DNA from: an uncultured Planktomarina sp.
GTDB lineage: Bacteria; Pseudomonadota; Alphaproteobacteria; Rhodobacterales; Rhodobacteraceae
Direction of reading: 5' to 3'
Assembly (NCBI GenBank): GCA_905182535.1
Contig: CAJJBZ010000003.1
Location: 225,699 to 289,698 of the forward strand
DNA length: 64,000 nucleotides
In this document: positions 48,642-58,161 of the stretch, one piece after another
Numbering within the stretch: the stretch's first letter is position 1
How the letters are laid out: every line of letters starts with the position of its first letter
The notes under the pieces: model-generated
Told to the model about the DNA's origin: nothing
What the model saw: only the letters and a program-made list of their open reading frames with translations
Database searches by the model: none
Translations under genes and position numbers: made by a program

Positions 48642-50012
48642 TTAGTAGGAATATTCATCGTAAATTCGGGTCAAATCACCCTCCCAATCACCATGATAGC
48701 GCTCTAGAAGTTCATCAGCTGGAGCTTGGCCGCTCTCTAGGCTGTCTTGCAAGGCATTGAGAAAATGCGTCTCGTCAGGTACCAGGCCGCCAGCACCTGA
48801 ACGGGCCCGTGCTGCTAGGCCTAAGTTAGAAATCTCGACCGCTTGACGAGCCAGATCCATCATCTTGATACCGCCTACTTCAGCCTGCAACCCATCTACT
48901 GAGGAAGCTATCCGAAATGCGTCGCGTGTTTCTGCATCCATATCTTTGACCAAATCCCAAGCAGCATCGAGGGATGATTGATCATATAAAAGACCCACCC
49001 AAAAGGCCGGCAATGCGCAGAGGCGCCGCCAAGGCCCACCATCTGCACCACGCATCTCCATAATTTTTTTTATCCGCACCTCTGGAAAAATTGTTGTAAG
49101 ATGATCTGCCCAATCACTGACTGTTGGCACTTCTCCAGGTAACGCCGGCAATCTTCCCTTTAAGAAGTCACGAAAAGACTGTCCTAACGCATTGATATAT
49201 TTTCCATTGCGATAAACAAAATACATCGGAACATCCAAAGCATAATCGACATAGCGTTGAAATCCCATACCATCTTCAAACACAAAAGGCAGCATGCCGG
49301 TGCGATCCGCATCCAAATCCCGCCACACCCGAGCACGCCAAGATTTGTGACCATTCACCTTGCCTTCAAAGAAGGGTGAATTGGCAAACAAGGCGGTAGC
49401 AACAGGCTGTAACGCCAAAGCTACGCGGAACTTTTGCACCATATCTGCTTCAGAAGCAAAATCGAGATTCACCTGAACGGTGCAGGTGCGACGCATCATG
49501 GTGCGACCCATAGTCCCTACTTCACCCATATAGGCATCCATCAGCTGGTAGCGGCCCTTGGGCATAAGCCCCACATCTTCATGTTTCCAAATAGGAGCGG
49601 CACCCAGCCCTATGAAACCTACACCGATTTTATCCGCAATTTGCTTCACCTCGCGCAGGTGCACATTCACCTCGTCACAGGTTTCATGGATAGTCTCAAG
49701 CGGTGCACCCGAAAGCTCCAGCGCTCCACCCGGCTCAAGACTCACATTGGCGCCATCTTTGGTCAGTCCGATGAGATAGCCATTTTCCTCGACCGGCGCC
49801 CAGTTAAACTGATCACGCAACCCTTGCAAAATAGAGAGCACAGACCGCCCACCTTCATAGGGCAAAGCTGTTAGTGTGTCTTTGCAATAGCCGAATTTCT
49901 CATGCTCAGTGCCAATGCGCCAATCATCCTTGGGCTTATTTCCCTGCTCCAGAAGGTTTGCTAGCTGATCAAAGCTTTCGATCGGGCCACTGCCTGATTG
50001 TGGTATGGACAT
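48642..50012 (-). CDS. gshA: Glutamate-cysteine ligase
   Basis: First step of glutathione synthesis. The 456-residue protein belongs to the plant/alphaproteobacterial type (GCS2): WRIGTEHEKFGYC, SLEPGGALELSGAPLETIHET, MMRRTCTVQVNLDF, and GADGGPWRRLCALPAFWVGLLYD are characteristic. The frame is intact. It is downstream of rsmE and a small membrane protein on the same strand, with 71 bases between. No gshB is in the window. The 142-base gap before it on the 3' side shows no terminator I can support. Confidence 0.95.
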   Translation of the reverse strand: MSIPQSGSGPIESFDQLANLLEQGNKPKDDWRIGTEHEKFGYCKDTLTALPYEGGRSVLSILQGLRDQFNWAPVEENGYLIGLTKDGANVSLEPGGALELSGAPLETIHETCDEVNVHLREVKQIADKIGVGFIGLGAAPIWKHEDVGLMPKGRYQLMDAYMGEVGTMGRTMMRRTCTVQVNLDFASEADMVQKFRVALALQPVATALFANSPFFEGKVNGHKSWRARVWRDLDADRTGMLPFVFEDGMGFQRYVDYALDVPMYFVYRNGKYINALGQSFRDFLKGRLPALPGEVPTVSDWADHLTTIFPEVRIKKIMEMRGADGGPWRRLCALPAFWVGLLYDQSSLDAAWDLVKDMDAETRDAFRIASSVDGLQAEVGGIKMMDLARQAVEISNLGLAARARSGAGGLVPDETHFLNALQDSLESGQAPADELLERYHGDWEGDLTRIYDEYSY

Positions 50013-50083
50013 ATGAACCTCCGGCTATCACTGCGCTTGCTAATAAACAGGTGGCCCTTAGATTCAGCCAAGTCAAGGTAGGG

Positions 50084-50596
50084 TCAGTGAAGTTTCACAC
50101 GGTTCCGTTGCCAAATTAAAAATAGGTCTGGTCCCTTACCCTGAGTTGCGGCCTCGGCCTGAGAGTAATTCACACCAGGCAAAGCCACCAATGCGTCGAA
50201 CAATTTATCTGTCCCCTCAGCATCACCGGGCACGGAAAGCATACCTTCAGGGTCATAAAATATCCACGTGATCCGCCCCTTAGTATTCCGATGAAGCTCA
50301 ATTCGTTCCAAAGTGTCCATTGAAACAGATACACATATGCCCGCGGATAAATAGCTCACACGTCGTTCATCCACTTCAACCACCCCAGCGCCGCCCTTAC
50401 CGCTTGGGAACTTAAACCGACGATAGGCGTCATGGCCAATAAGCGCGCCCATTACCACAAACAACCCACCCGCTAAACGAGTGGTGCCAAAGCTAGTAAA
50501 GATTATACAAAGCCCAGCCGTCAGAATAAGGCCACCAAGGATAAAGCCACGGTATTGCCGTATCGCGCTTATGGCTTCTGCCCGGATAAAACTCAT
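50084..50596 (-). CDS. Conserved two-helix membrane protein, unknown function
   Basis: A 170-residue protein. The ATG at 50594-50596 overlaps the rsmE stop (ATGA); a longer start nine codons earlier lies inside rsmE. Two hydrophobic helices (about residues 17-37 and 42-60) are followed by a soluble C-terminal domain with KFPSGKGGAGVVEVDERRVSYLS and GRITWIFYDPEGMLSVPGDA. I recognise the arrangement rsmE - this gene - gshA from Rhodobacteraceae, but no function is assigned. Confidence 0.75.
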   Translation of the reverse strand: MSFIRAEAISAIRQYRGFILGGLILTAGLCIIFTSFGTTRLAGGLFVVMGALIGHDAYRRFKFPSGKGGAGVVEVDERRVSYLSAGICVSVSMDTLERIELHRNTKGRITWIFYDPEGMLSVPGDAEGTDKLFDALVALPGVNYSQAEAATQGKGPDLFLIWQRNRVKLH

Positions 50597-51310
50597 TGCC
50601 AATCTCCCAAAGTATTTTGCCAAAGTGCTAATGCAGCCACCACAGCTGTATCCGCTCTTAAAATTCGAGGACCCAAGGAGACCCCATGCGCTTGAGGCAT
50701 GGCATCCAACCGTTTGCGTTCTAAAGGGCTAAACCCTCCTTCGGGACCGATCAAGATAGCCCAAGGGCCACGCTGCTGCGAAAAGGCTACAGCCTGGCCC
50801 ACGCGCGTTTCATCGCAGAACATAATTTGGCGATCATCCCAACCGTTCAGGCAGTTTGAGAGCTTTTGTAGCTCCATTACTTGCGGAACATACGTGCCTC
50901 CGCATTGTTCAGCAGCTTCAACCACATGGTTTTGCAAACGATCTTGGCGGATACGATCAGCATTGGTAAAATCTGTCTGGATCGGCATGATTTGGGCAGC
51001 CCCCATCTCTGTGGCCTTTTCTACGATAAAATCTGTTCGAGATTTTTTGATAGGGGCAAACATTAGCCATAGGTCTTGCGGTAGCATCATTTCCTTGGAC
51101 TGGCGTTCGCAGAGCAAAACTCCCGCCCGCTTGCCTGCCTGCACCACCCGTGCCAGCCATTCGCCGTCACGACCATTAAAGAGTTCTAAAACCTCACCCG
51201 TACCCTTTCTCATCACCCCAAAGAGGTAATGTGATTGATCTCGGCTCAAAGGAACCGATTGCCCCACCCCCAGCGGCGTGATCTACATATAGGCGAATAA
51301 CTGAAGCCAT
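50593..51310 (-). CDS. rsmE: 16S rRNA m3U1498 methyltransferase, N-terminal indel
   Basis: SPOUT methyltransferase acting on 30S rRNA. The C-terminal part has the knot motifs LIGPEGGFSPLERKR and VSLGPRILRADTAVVAALA. The unbroken frame begins at GQSVPLSRDQSHYLF, but the true N-terminus lies upstream in another frame: ATG at 51308-51310, reading MASVIRLYVDHAAG, then one extra G (C-run 51267-51271) before VGQSVPLS. The joined length is about 238, the family norm. Only 12 bases separate its start from the divergent ubiA start. Confidence 0.9.
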
Positions 51311-51322
51311 GGAGAATAGGAT

Positions 51323-52279
51323 ATGACGCAATCGGGCAAATCACCAGAGGGTCAAGTTGCAGATGCGGTAAAAGATAATTGGGTGGATCGTTTGGCCCCT
51401 GCCGCGAGCCGCCCTTATCTGCGCCTGTCGCGAGCAGATCGCCCGATTGGCACTTGGCTTTTGTATATCCCTTGCATCTGGGGCGTGCTTTTAGCCGCCT
51501 TACATGATGGTAATTTACAGCCTTGGGATGCTTGGTTGATTCTGGCCTCAGGCGCAGGTGCTTGGCTAATGCGTGGCGCAGGTTGTACTTGGAATGACAT
51601 CACAGATCGTCATTTCGACGTGCTAGTTGCTCGCACTCGTTCGCGGCCTATCCCCTCCGGGCAAGTCAGTGTGCGAAGCGCTATTTTTTGGATAGCCGCT
51701 CAAGCGCTGATAGCCTTTTGCATATTACTCACTTTTGGCCAAATGACCATTATAGTTGGGATAGCTTCCATTGGATTTGTAGCTATTTATCCCTTTGCAA
51801 AACGGTTCACTTGGTGGCCACAGATTTTTTTGGGCATAGCATTCAACTGGGGCGCTTTACTAGGTTGGGTCGCCCACACCGGTAGGCTGGAATGGCCAGC
51901 TATCATCCTTTATCTTAGCGGCATAGCTTGGACCCTTTTTTACGATACAATCTATGCGCATCAAGACGTAGACGATGACGCTTTGATTGGTGTTAAATCC
52001 ACAGCTCGCCTATTTGGCAACAACAGCCCACGCTGGTTGTTGTTGTTTTTAGGGCTTGCAGTTGGGCTAATGAGCCTAGCCATTTGGACGGCGGCTCCAA
52101 ACAAATCACTAGGCCTTTGGGTGGCACTCCTGGGACCCTTGGGCTTGGGTTTGCACATGACTTGGCAATTGGGGCGCCTAAACATCAACCAAAGCAGCAT
52201 TTTGCTGAAATTATTTCGTACTAACCGAGAATGTGGTCTGCTGCCTGTGCTTTTTTTCGCCGTAGCAGCAATGCTGTGA
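51323..52279 (+). CDS. ubiA: 4-hydroxybenzoate polyprenyltransferase
   Basis: Integral membrane prenyltransferase of ubiquinone synthesis. The 318-residue protein has the two Asp-rich motifs, NDITDRHFDVLVARTRSRP (near 92-110) and YDTIYAHQDVDDDALIGVKSTA, and about eight membrane helices. The start at 51323 has GAGAATAGG upstream. It works with the polyprenyl synthase at 23.7 kb. It is followed after 53 bases by the OmpA-family gene. Confidence 0.95.
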   Translation: MTQSGKSPEGQVADAVKDNWVDRLAPAASRPYLRLSRADRPIGTWLLYIPCIWGVLLAALHDGNLQPWDAWLILASGAGAWLMRGAGCTWNDITDRHFDVLVARTRSRPIPSGQVSVRSAIFWIAAQALIAFCILLTFGQMTIIVGIASIGFVAIYPFAKRFTWWPQIFLGIAFNWGALLGWVAHTGRLEWPAIILYLSGIAWTLFYDTIYAHQDVDDDALIGVKSTARLFGNNSPRWLLLFLGLAVGLMSLAIWTAAPNKSLGLWVALLGPLGLGLHMTWQLGRLNINQSSILLKLFRTNRECGLLPVLFFAVAAML

Positions 52280-52332
52280 TTGATCCCAAGCCTATCCCGC
52301 TTTACAATATATCTGATATTCAGGGAAAATAG

Positions 52333-54222
52333 ATGAAATCAATCTCAGTCATGCTATCTACAGCTGCTTTTGCACTTGCCAGTCTGGCGGCATATTTTGC
52401 CGCTGGCATGGCAGTCGCGTGGATTGAGAATAGTTCTGCCAAGGCCGTGGAACAACGGCTTGCCATGGAAGATTATCCTTGGGCCAGTGTTCAAACTGAT
52501 GGTTTACAAATAATTTTGGAGGGCGAAGTCCCCTCTGAGGCTGCACGTTTTAAAGCTCTGGCAGCAGCAGGTATCGTGGTGGAAGCCGCCCGAGTGATTG
52601 ATAACTTCACAGTTCAAGACAGACGTCCTCCGATCCCACCAAAATTCTCGGTTGAGATCCTGCGCAATGATACAAGTATCTCTCTGATTGGACTGGTTCC
52701 TACATCTGCCGATAACACTAATTTTCGTAGCCGCATTGCGCGCATTGCAGGTGACTTACCAGTGGCTGATTTCTTGGAAACCGCAGACTACCCAGAGCCT
52801 GATAGTTGGTCATCAGCAGTTTCCTATGCGCTACTGGCTCTGAGCCGTTTAGAGCACTCCAAAATATCAATTCGAGAAAATCAGGTGAATATCGAAGCAA
52901 TAGGAGAGACAGCTGAGCAAAAGGCCAAGTTTCTTGAAGAGTTGACACGGCGCACCCCCACAGACATCAAATCCAAAATTTTTATTAGCGCCCCGCGCCC
53001 AGTAATTACTCCGTTTACCCTGCGGTTCCGCATATCTGACGACGGCGCATTGTTTGATGCCTGCTCGGCAGATACACCTCAAGCGGCAGCCCGTATATTG
53101 AGCGCCGCAAAAGCCGCCGGTGTGCAAAACGGCGCGACCTGCCGGCAAGGGCTTGGAGTTCCTTCACCCAGGTGGGGAGAGGCTGCAGCACTGTCTATTG
53201 CAGCACTAGCAAAACTTGGTGGCGGGTCCGTCACATTAAGTGATGCTGATGTGACTCTAACTTCAGCAGAGGGCACAGATCCAACACTTTTTGATAATAT
53301 TACGAGCAAATTGGATCGTGATTTACCTGAGATTTTTGCACTAGAAAGAAAACTTTTGGTCAATGCGACCGAATTAGAAGGACAAGAAAACCCACCTGAG
53401 TTGATTGCCACTTTATCGCCTGAAGGGCAGGTTCAAATCCGTGGCCCAGTGCATGACATCCAGGCCAAACGGACATTAGAAACCTTCGCCTTTGCGATAT
53501 TTGGCACGGAGAATGTTTATGTATCAACGACAATACGTGCCAATTTACCTAATTTTTGGCTGATCCGCAATTTAGCCAGCCTCGCTGCACTCGGCAAATT
53601 AAACTCTGGTCTAGTAGAGGTCACTCCAAACTCCGTTATCATATCAGGAAACACAGGGAGCACCGCTGCCAAAACCGATATCTCTCAAATCCTACTCGAC
53701 CGAATCGGCAATACCGTGGCGTTTCAGTTGGATGTCACCTATCTGGAGAAACTGGATCCCTTGGCACGAATGCTAGCAGGCCCAGACTGCCTAGCTGAAA
53801 TAACAACTCTGGTAACCGACAACAAGATCACTTTTGAGCCAGGATCGACCACGCTGGACAGCAATAGCCAAAACACCATTGACGCTATCGCAGAGGTATT
53901 CAACAGCTGTCTTGAAGCCCCAATTGAGATTGGCGGACATACGGACAGCCAAGGCCGCGAAGAGATGAACCTAAATCTTAGCCAGAGCCGCGCAGATGCG
54001 GTTTTAAATGCCCTGCGTGCGGGGCGGGTGAAGCTTAAGGCTTTAACATCTCAAGGATATGGTGAGGCTCACCCGATTGACGACAATAAAACAGAAGTCG
54101 GACGTGAAGCAAACCGCCGCATAGAGTTCCGCCTTGTGCCCACTGAGGCTGCGACTTCGCAGAATGCACCCGTCACAGACATGCCAACTACCGCTGAGGA
54201 GACCAGCAATGAACAGAACTGA
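52333..54222 (+). CDS. OmpA-family protein with BON-like N-terminal repeats
   Basis: A 629-residue envelope protein. It starts with a signal-anchor helix (residues 9-30). Residues 40-420 contain repeated segments of the form LQIILEGEVPSEAARFKALAAA, VNIEAIGETAEQKAKFLEEL, and VQIRGPVHDIQAKRTLETFA, which look like BON domains in tandem. The C-terminal 130 residues are an OmpA-type peptidoglycan-binding domain: ITFEPGSTTLDSNSQNTI, IEIGGHTDSQG with the diaminopimelate-binding Asp, LSQSRADAVLNALRA, and ANRRIEFRL. Architecture is similar in style to mycobacterial ArfA. Its end overlaps the next gene by 14 bases. Function is not known. Confidence 0.85.
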   Translation: MKSISVMLSTAAFALASLAAYFAAGMAVAWIENSSAKAVEQRLAMEDYPWASVQTDGLQIILEGEVPSEAARFKALAAAGIVVEAARVIDNFTVQDRRPPIPPKFSVEILRNDTSISLIGLVPTSADNTNFRSRIARIAGDLPVADFLETADYPEPDSWSSAVSYALLALSRLEHSKISIRENQVNIEAIGETAEQKAKFLEELTRRTPTDIKSKIFISAPRPVITPFTLRFRISDDGALFDACSADTPQAAARILSAAKAAGVQNGATCRQGLGVPSPRWGEAAALSIAALAKLGGGSVTLSDADVTLTSAEGTDPTLFDNITSKLDRDLPEIFALERKLLVNATELEGQENPPELIATLSPEGQVQIRGPVHDIQAKRTLETFAFAIFGTENVYVSTTIRANLPNFWLIRNLASLAALGKLNSGLVEVTPNSVIISGNTGSTAAKTDISQILLDRIGNTVAFQLDVTYLEKLDPLARMLAGPDCLAEITTLVTDNKITFEPGSTTLDSNSQNTIDAIAEVFNSCLEAPIEIGGHTDSQGREEMNLNLSQSRADAVLNALRAGRVKLKALTSQGYGEAHPIDDNKTEVGREANRRIEFRLVPTEAATSQNAPVTDMPTTAEETSNEQN

Positions 54223-54529
54223 ATTTATATTAATCACTACCGTCGTTCTATTTGTTGCATTTTGCCTAGGCTGGTTCGCTAATTGGTTCGTACATCGCTT
54301 CAGTCGCGTCAGCCAATCTGATGTAGCAGTATTGGATAGTTTAGCCCAATCGTTACACGATGCCGAAGAAATGCGCGATCAGGCTATTGCCTATGTACAA
54401 AAACGTGAGACTGAGTTGAACAACCAAATATCACAAACAGAGGCCGAATTAGGTGCGGCAATGGAAGGCTTGCGGGTAGCTCGGACCGAAGCTGAAGAAC
54501 TTCGCACCTATATCGAACAGAAAAAGTAA
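54209..54529 (+). CDS. Membrane-anchored coiled-coil protein, 106 aa
   Basis: Starts at ATG 54209, inside the end of the OmpA-family gene, after TGAGGAG. The product has one N-terminal membrane helix (residues 6-28, FILITTVVLFVAFCLGWFANWF) and then a continuous charged heptad-like helix to the end (LDSLAQSLHDAEEMRDQ, ETELNNQISQTEAELGAAME). No family name is known to me. Overlap with the OmpA-family gene suggests that the two act together in the envelope. Confidence 0.72.
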   Translation: MNRTEFILITTVVLFVAFCLGWFANWFVHRFSRVSQSDVAVLDSLAQSLHDAEEMRDQAIAYVQKRETELNNQISQTEAELGAAMEGLRVARTEAEELRTYIEQKK

Positions 54530-54545
54530 GGACTTCAACTTAGAC

Positions 54546-54998
54546 CTAAGGTTCTTGTGACCAAGCCGCTAGGGCATCCTCGTCTTGGGCTTTTGATTCT
54601 ACCCATTCAGTATGATCTTTAAAAATTTCTTTTTTCCAAAATGGGGCGCGGGATTTTAAATAATCCATAAGATAGTCCGCACCTGCAAAGGCGTCCTTAC
54701 GGTGGCGCGCCGCTGTAGCCACCATCATGATGGCCTCACCAGGCTTCAACACACCGTGGCGGTGGATCACTAGTGCATCTTCCAGTTCAAATTTCGCAAT
54801 AGCTTGATCTACAAATTTCTGTAAAGAAGCTTCCGTCATGGCGTGATAATGCTCAATGAACATATGATCCATAGTGCCACTGTCGTCACGAACAATACCC
54901 GTAAAGGTTACCACCGCACCAGAATTTTTAATACTTGCCTGAAAGCATGTTACTTCTGCCGAAAAATCAAATGCAGTTTCTTGAACATGGGCTGCCAT
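54546..54998 (-). CDS. moaE: Molybdopterin synthase catalytic subunit
   Basis: The large subunit of molybdopterin synthase, which takes sulfur from MoaD thiocarboxylate to make molybdopterin. The 150-residue protein has VVTFTGIVRDDSGTMDHMFIEHY, VIHRHGVLKPGEAIMMV, and the catalytic-lysine region APFWKKEIFKDHTEWVE. It directly follows moaD (one base between) in the uvrC-pgsA-moaD-moaE cluster. Its 3' end faces the coiled-coil gene, 16 bases away. Confidence 0.96.
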   Translation of the reverse strand: MAAHVQETAFDFSAEVTCFQASIKNSGAVVTFTGIVRDDSGTMDHMFIEHYHAMTEASLQKFVDQAIAKFELEDALVIHRHGVLKPGEAIMMVATAARHRKDAFAGADYLMDYLKSRAPFWKKEIFKDHTEWVESKAQDEDALAAWSQEP

Positions 54999-54999
54999 A

Positions 55000-55251
55000 T
55001 CAGCCCCCAGTCATGGGAGGGAAAAACGCTACTTCACAGCCATCTTTAAGCGGTGTGTTGAAGTCACTAAGTTCTTGATCAACGGCCACACATATTGCTT
55101 CAGTATCTACGAAAGCAAGTGCATATCCGGCACCGCGCAGGGTCAAATCAGCCACAAGGTCCATAACAGTTACAGCTTCGGTCTCAACAGTTTCTTGGCT
55201 CTGCCCCACCCGTTCACGCACCCAAGCAAAATAAAGAATATCAAGTTTCAT
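55000..55251 (-). CDS. moaD: Molybdopterin synthase sulfur carrier subunit
   Basis: An 83-residue ubiquitin-like protein starting MKLDILYFAWVRERVGQ and ending in the required Gly-Gly (FFPPMTGG), which becomes the thiocarboxylate. The ATG at 55249-55251 lies 5 bases after the pgsA stop. As written, the upstream pgsA frame runs into this gene because of an indel, giving a false fusion; the true start is here. Confidence 0.93.
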   Translation of the reverse strand: MKLDILYFAWVRERVGQSQETVETEAVTVMDLVADLTLRGAGYALAFVDTEAICVAVDQELSDFNTPLKDGCEVAFFPPMTGG

Positions 55252-55256
55252 GACCG

Positions 55257-55914
55257 TTAATCTCGCAAATGTGGCAGTGCTTTTCGAAAATAATCCATAC
55301 CGGTGATTACCGTAAGACCTGCCGCCAGCCACAGCAAAGTAACGCCACTGTACCAAGTAGCATACATGCCGTGGTAGATCGAAATTCAAATGCGTAGGAT
55401 CTGCAACACCAGACGATAGAATATCTCTAACGATTTGGGGGTCCATTTCTACAGTGGCTAACAACAAATAATGTTCAAAGATGCCAACAGCAAAGAGCAA
55501 GGCAATCGCCACCATTTGGGCTGTGGTTTTCCACTTGGCCATTTTGGTCACTTGCAAAGTTCCAGCGACATCGCCCAAGAACTCCCTGAGTCCTGACACA
55601 AAAACTTCGCGAAACACAATCAGTGCGGCAGGCAGAAGGATCCAGGCATCAAGGCCAAATACACTCGCCAACACCACCAATGCGATGACTACCATGGCCT
55701 TATCAGCAATCGGATCCAACATAGCCCCAAGTTTACTTTCTTGCATCCAAGCACGTGCCAAAAATCCGTCTAGCCAATCAGTTAGTGCCGCACCCACAAA
55801 CAAAATCAAAGCAGCCCAATCCGCATAAGGTCTAGCTAAATACAAAAACATCACAGCAACCATAGGAGCCGCGATTAATCGGATTATTGTGAGAATATTA
55901 GGTAACGTCCACAT
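55257..55914 (-). CDS. pgsA: CDP-diacylglycerol-glycerol-3-phosphate 3-phosphatidyltransferase, one indel
   Basis: Makes phosphatidylglycerol phosphate at the inner membrane. The start MWTLPNILTIIRLIAAP is typical; an in-frame ATG eight codons earlier is possible. The CDP-alcohol motif DWLDGFLARAWMQESKLG followed by AMLDPIADK is complete. Near 55380-55386 the frame shifts; the correct continuation is IYHGMYATWYSGVTLLWLAAGLTVITGMDYFRKALPHLRD with a stop at 55257-55259. PgsA is essential, so a sequencing indel is likely. uvrC lies upstream and moaD downstream on the same strand. Confidence 0.9.
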
Positions 55915-56015
55915 GGACTTAAACCTAACCGCCTTCATAACGGCGCGCCACCCTTATCAATAAACTTTTAACGATTTTAATCAATGAATTTCTTAGGTCC
56001 TAATTCCTGCGTCAG

Positions 56016-57875
56016 TCATTGTTGAAAGTGATTGAAAATTATCTCGGCCATAGCATCTGACACACCTTCAACAGCTTTCAGATCGACTAGATTCGCACGG
56101 ATTACAGCCTTCGCAGAACCAAAATGCGCTAGCAAAGCTTTTTTGCGTTTAGGCCCAACACCATCGATGTCGTCCAATGGATTTTTCATATTTGATCTCT
56201 GCGAGCCTTGTGGCCATGTGTTCCAATGGCAAACCGATGTGCCTCATCGCGGAGACGCTGCACAAAATATAATACCGGATCATTTTGGCGAAGGGCCACC
56301 ACAGGCTTGCCCAGTGCGGTAAAACTCTTCCTTGCCTGCATTCCTATCAATACCCTTAGCCACGCCAATCATTGCAATATCGTTCACGCCCCACTCGCGC
56401 ATGATATCGCGCACAGCACTTACCTGCCCTGCCCCACCATCAATCAAAAGCAGATCTGGCCAGGCCTCAGATTTGCGTTCTGGGTCCTCTTTCAAAAGGC
56501 GTTTAAAACGGCGGCCCAACACTTCTTTCATCATGCCGAAGTCATCGCCTGGCGTAATATCATCTCCTTTAATGTTGAATTTCCGATATTGTGATTTGAT
56601 CAGACCCTCGGGGCCCGCCACGATCATACCACCCACTGCATTGGTTCCTTGAATGTGGCTGTTATCATAGACCTCAATGCGTTGCGGAGGTTTCGGCAAG
56701 TCAAAGGCTTCTGCCAGCCCTTTCAGAAGTCTGATTTGTGAAGCAGATTCCGACATGCGTCGCGCTAGGCTTTCGCGGGCGTTACGTTTCGCTCCAGTTA
56801 CTAATTCTAGCTTTTCGCCACGTATCGGCAAGGCAATCTTAACTTTGCGGCCAAGCTTGGCCGTGAGGGCTTCAGCCATCAAACTTTGATCCTCTATGGG
56901 GTCCGACAGCAAAACCATCCGCGGGGGATCTCTATCAGCATAAAACTGCCCCACAAAAGCCTGCATGACCTCTGTGATTGAAATATCCCCCACTATACGT
57001 GGATAATAGTCTCGGTTGCCCCAGTTTTGGTTGCCACGTATGAAAAATACCTGAACGCAGGCTTGACCACCTTCCATATGAAGAGCGATCACGTCGGCCT
57101 CCGGCACACCCTGTGGATTAATACCCTGAGACGTTTGCACTTGGGTCATAGCCTTAATTCGGTCACGTAGCGCCGCGGCGCGCTCAAACTCCATATTCTC
57201 AGAGGCACTTAGCATATCTTGCGCCAATTCTGCTTGAATACGAGTTGATTTGCCACCCAAAAACCGCTCAGCATCTCTGACCAATTTCACGTATTCATCA
57301 GCTTTGACATAACCCACACATGGCGCACAGCACCGTTTAATTTGATATTGCAAACACGGCCGAGTTCGCGCCTCAAATTGACTGTCTGAGCAGTCACGCA
57401 ACAAAAAGAACCTTTGCAGCTGGTTCAGCGTCCGGTTTACAGCACCTGCACTGGCAAAAGGTCCATAGTAATTGCCCTTTTCTCTTTTTGCACCGCGATG
57501 TTTTTTAATCTGCGGGAAACCATGCTCATGACTTACCAATATATTGGGGAATGACTTATCATCGCGCAACAAAACATTATATTTTGGCTTCAACTGCTTG
57601 ATTAGGTTTTGCTCAAGCAACAAAGCCTCTGTCTCAGTCTTAGTAGTCAAAAACATCATACTAGAAGTTTCACTGATCATTCGACTGATCCGTGCCGAAT
57701 GGCCCTGAAGCCGCGCATAACTTGCCACCCGGTTTTTTAGGCTTTTGGCTTTGCCAACATATAGCACCCGGCTTTCACTATCCAGCATACGATAAACCCC
57801 CGGCGAGCCATCAAGACGTGTCAGGTAATCAGATATAAGGTCATGCCCAGTGAGTGGCGACGTTGGTTCAATCAT
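56016..57875 (-). CDS. uvrC: UvrABC excinuclease subunit C, two indels near the C-terminus
   Basis: Makes the two incisions in nucleotide excision repair. Order: GIY-YIG nuclease ([27 protein letters not shown], about 24-51), cysteine cluster, UVR motif ([16 protein letters not shown]), RNase H-like domain ([18 protein letters not shown]), and C-terminal helix-hairpin-helix. The frame breaks at 56310-56312 (one extra G on the coding strand; then [29 protein letters not shown]) and near 56190 (then [24 protein letters not shown] to a TGA at 56016-56018). The joined length is about 620, normal. The 5' side is a 286-base AT-rich gap. Confidence 0.92.
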
Positions 57876-58161
57876 GCTGGTTGTACATCTAGGTGATTCT
57901 CATTGGTGCTGCACCGAAATAATACTAGCAGCAAGCATTATTTCATCCCCACGTCTGTGGATAAGTCTGAGGGCAGAATTTAAAAACATTTGAATTCTTC
58001 ATATTTAGTAGCGCAATCATTGATTTGTACGCAAATAGACATACTCTTGTCAAAACATATATATAAAATATTATTAATATTACAACTCGCTGAATTTATT
58101 TGTTTTTTTGAAGTAGGGTGATCGAACTATGTAAAAGTGTACAAGTCTCCAATATAAACAT
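57876..58161. other. AT-rich gap upstream of uvrC
   Basis: Between the uvrC start and the end of the SDR gene, 286 bases, very AT-rich from 57990 to 58130. It contains one perfect DnaA-box sequence, TGTGGATAA at 57956-57964, but no cluster, so I do not call an origin. No gene or clear hairpin is visible. It should carry the uvrC promoter. Confidence 0.4.

Noticed and set aside
55000..55938. A single 312-residue PgsA-MoaD fusion
   Set aside because: The PgsA reading is lost at about 55380 and the region up to 55260 makes no PgsA sense in that frame, whereas the other frame gives a normal PgsA C-terminus with its own stop. MoaD then has its own start. The fusion is an indel artefact.
57956..57964. 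DnaA box in AT-rich DNA as part of a replication origin
   Set aside because: Only one exact box is present. Near-matches at about 5910 and 29414 are also isolated. There is no cluster and no origin-associated gene such as dnaA, hemE, parA or gidA.
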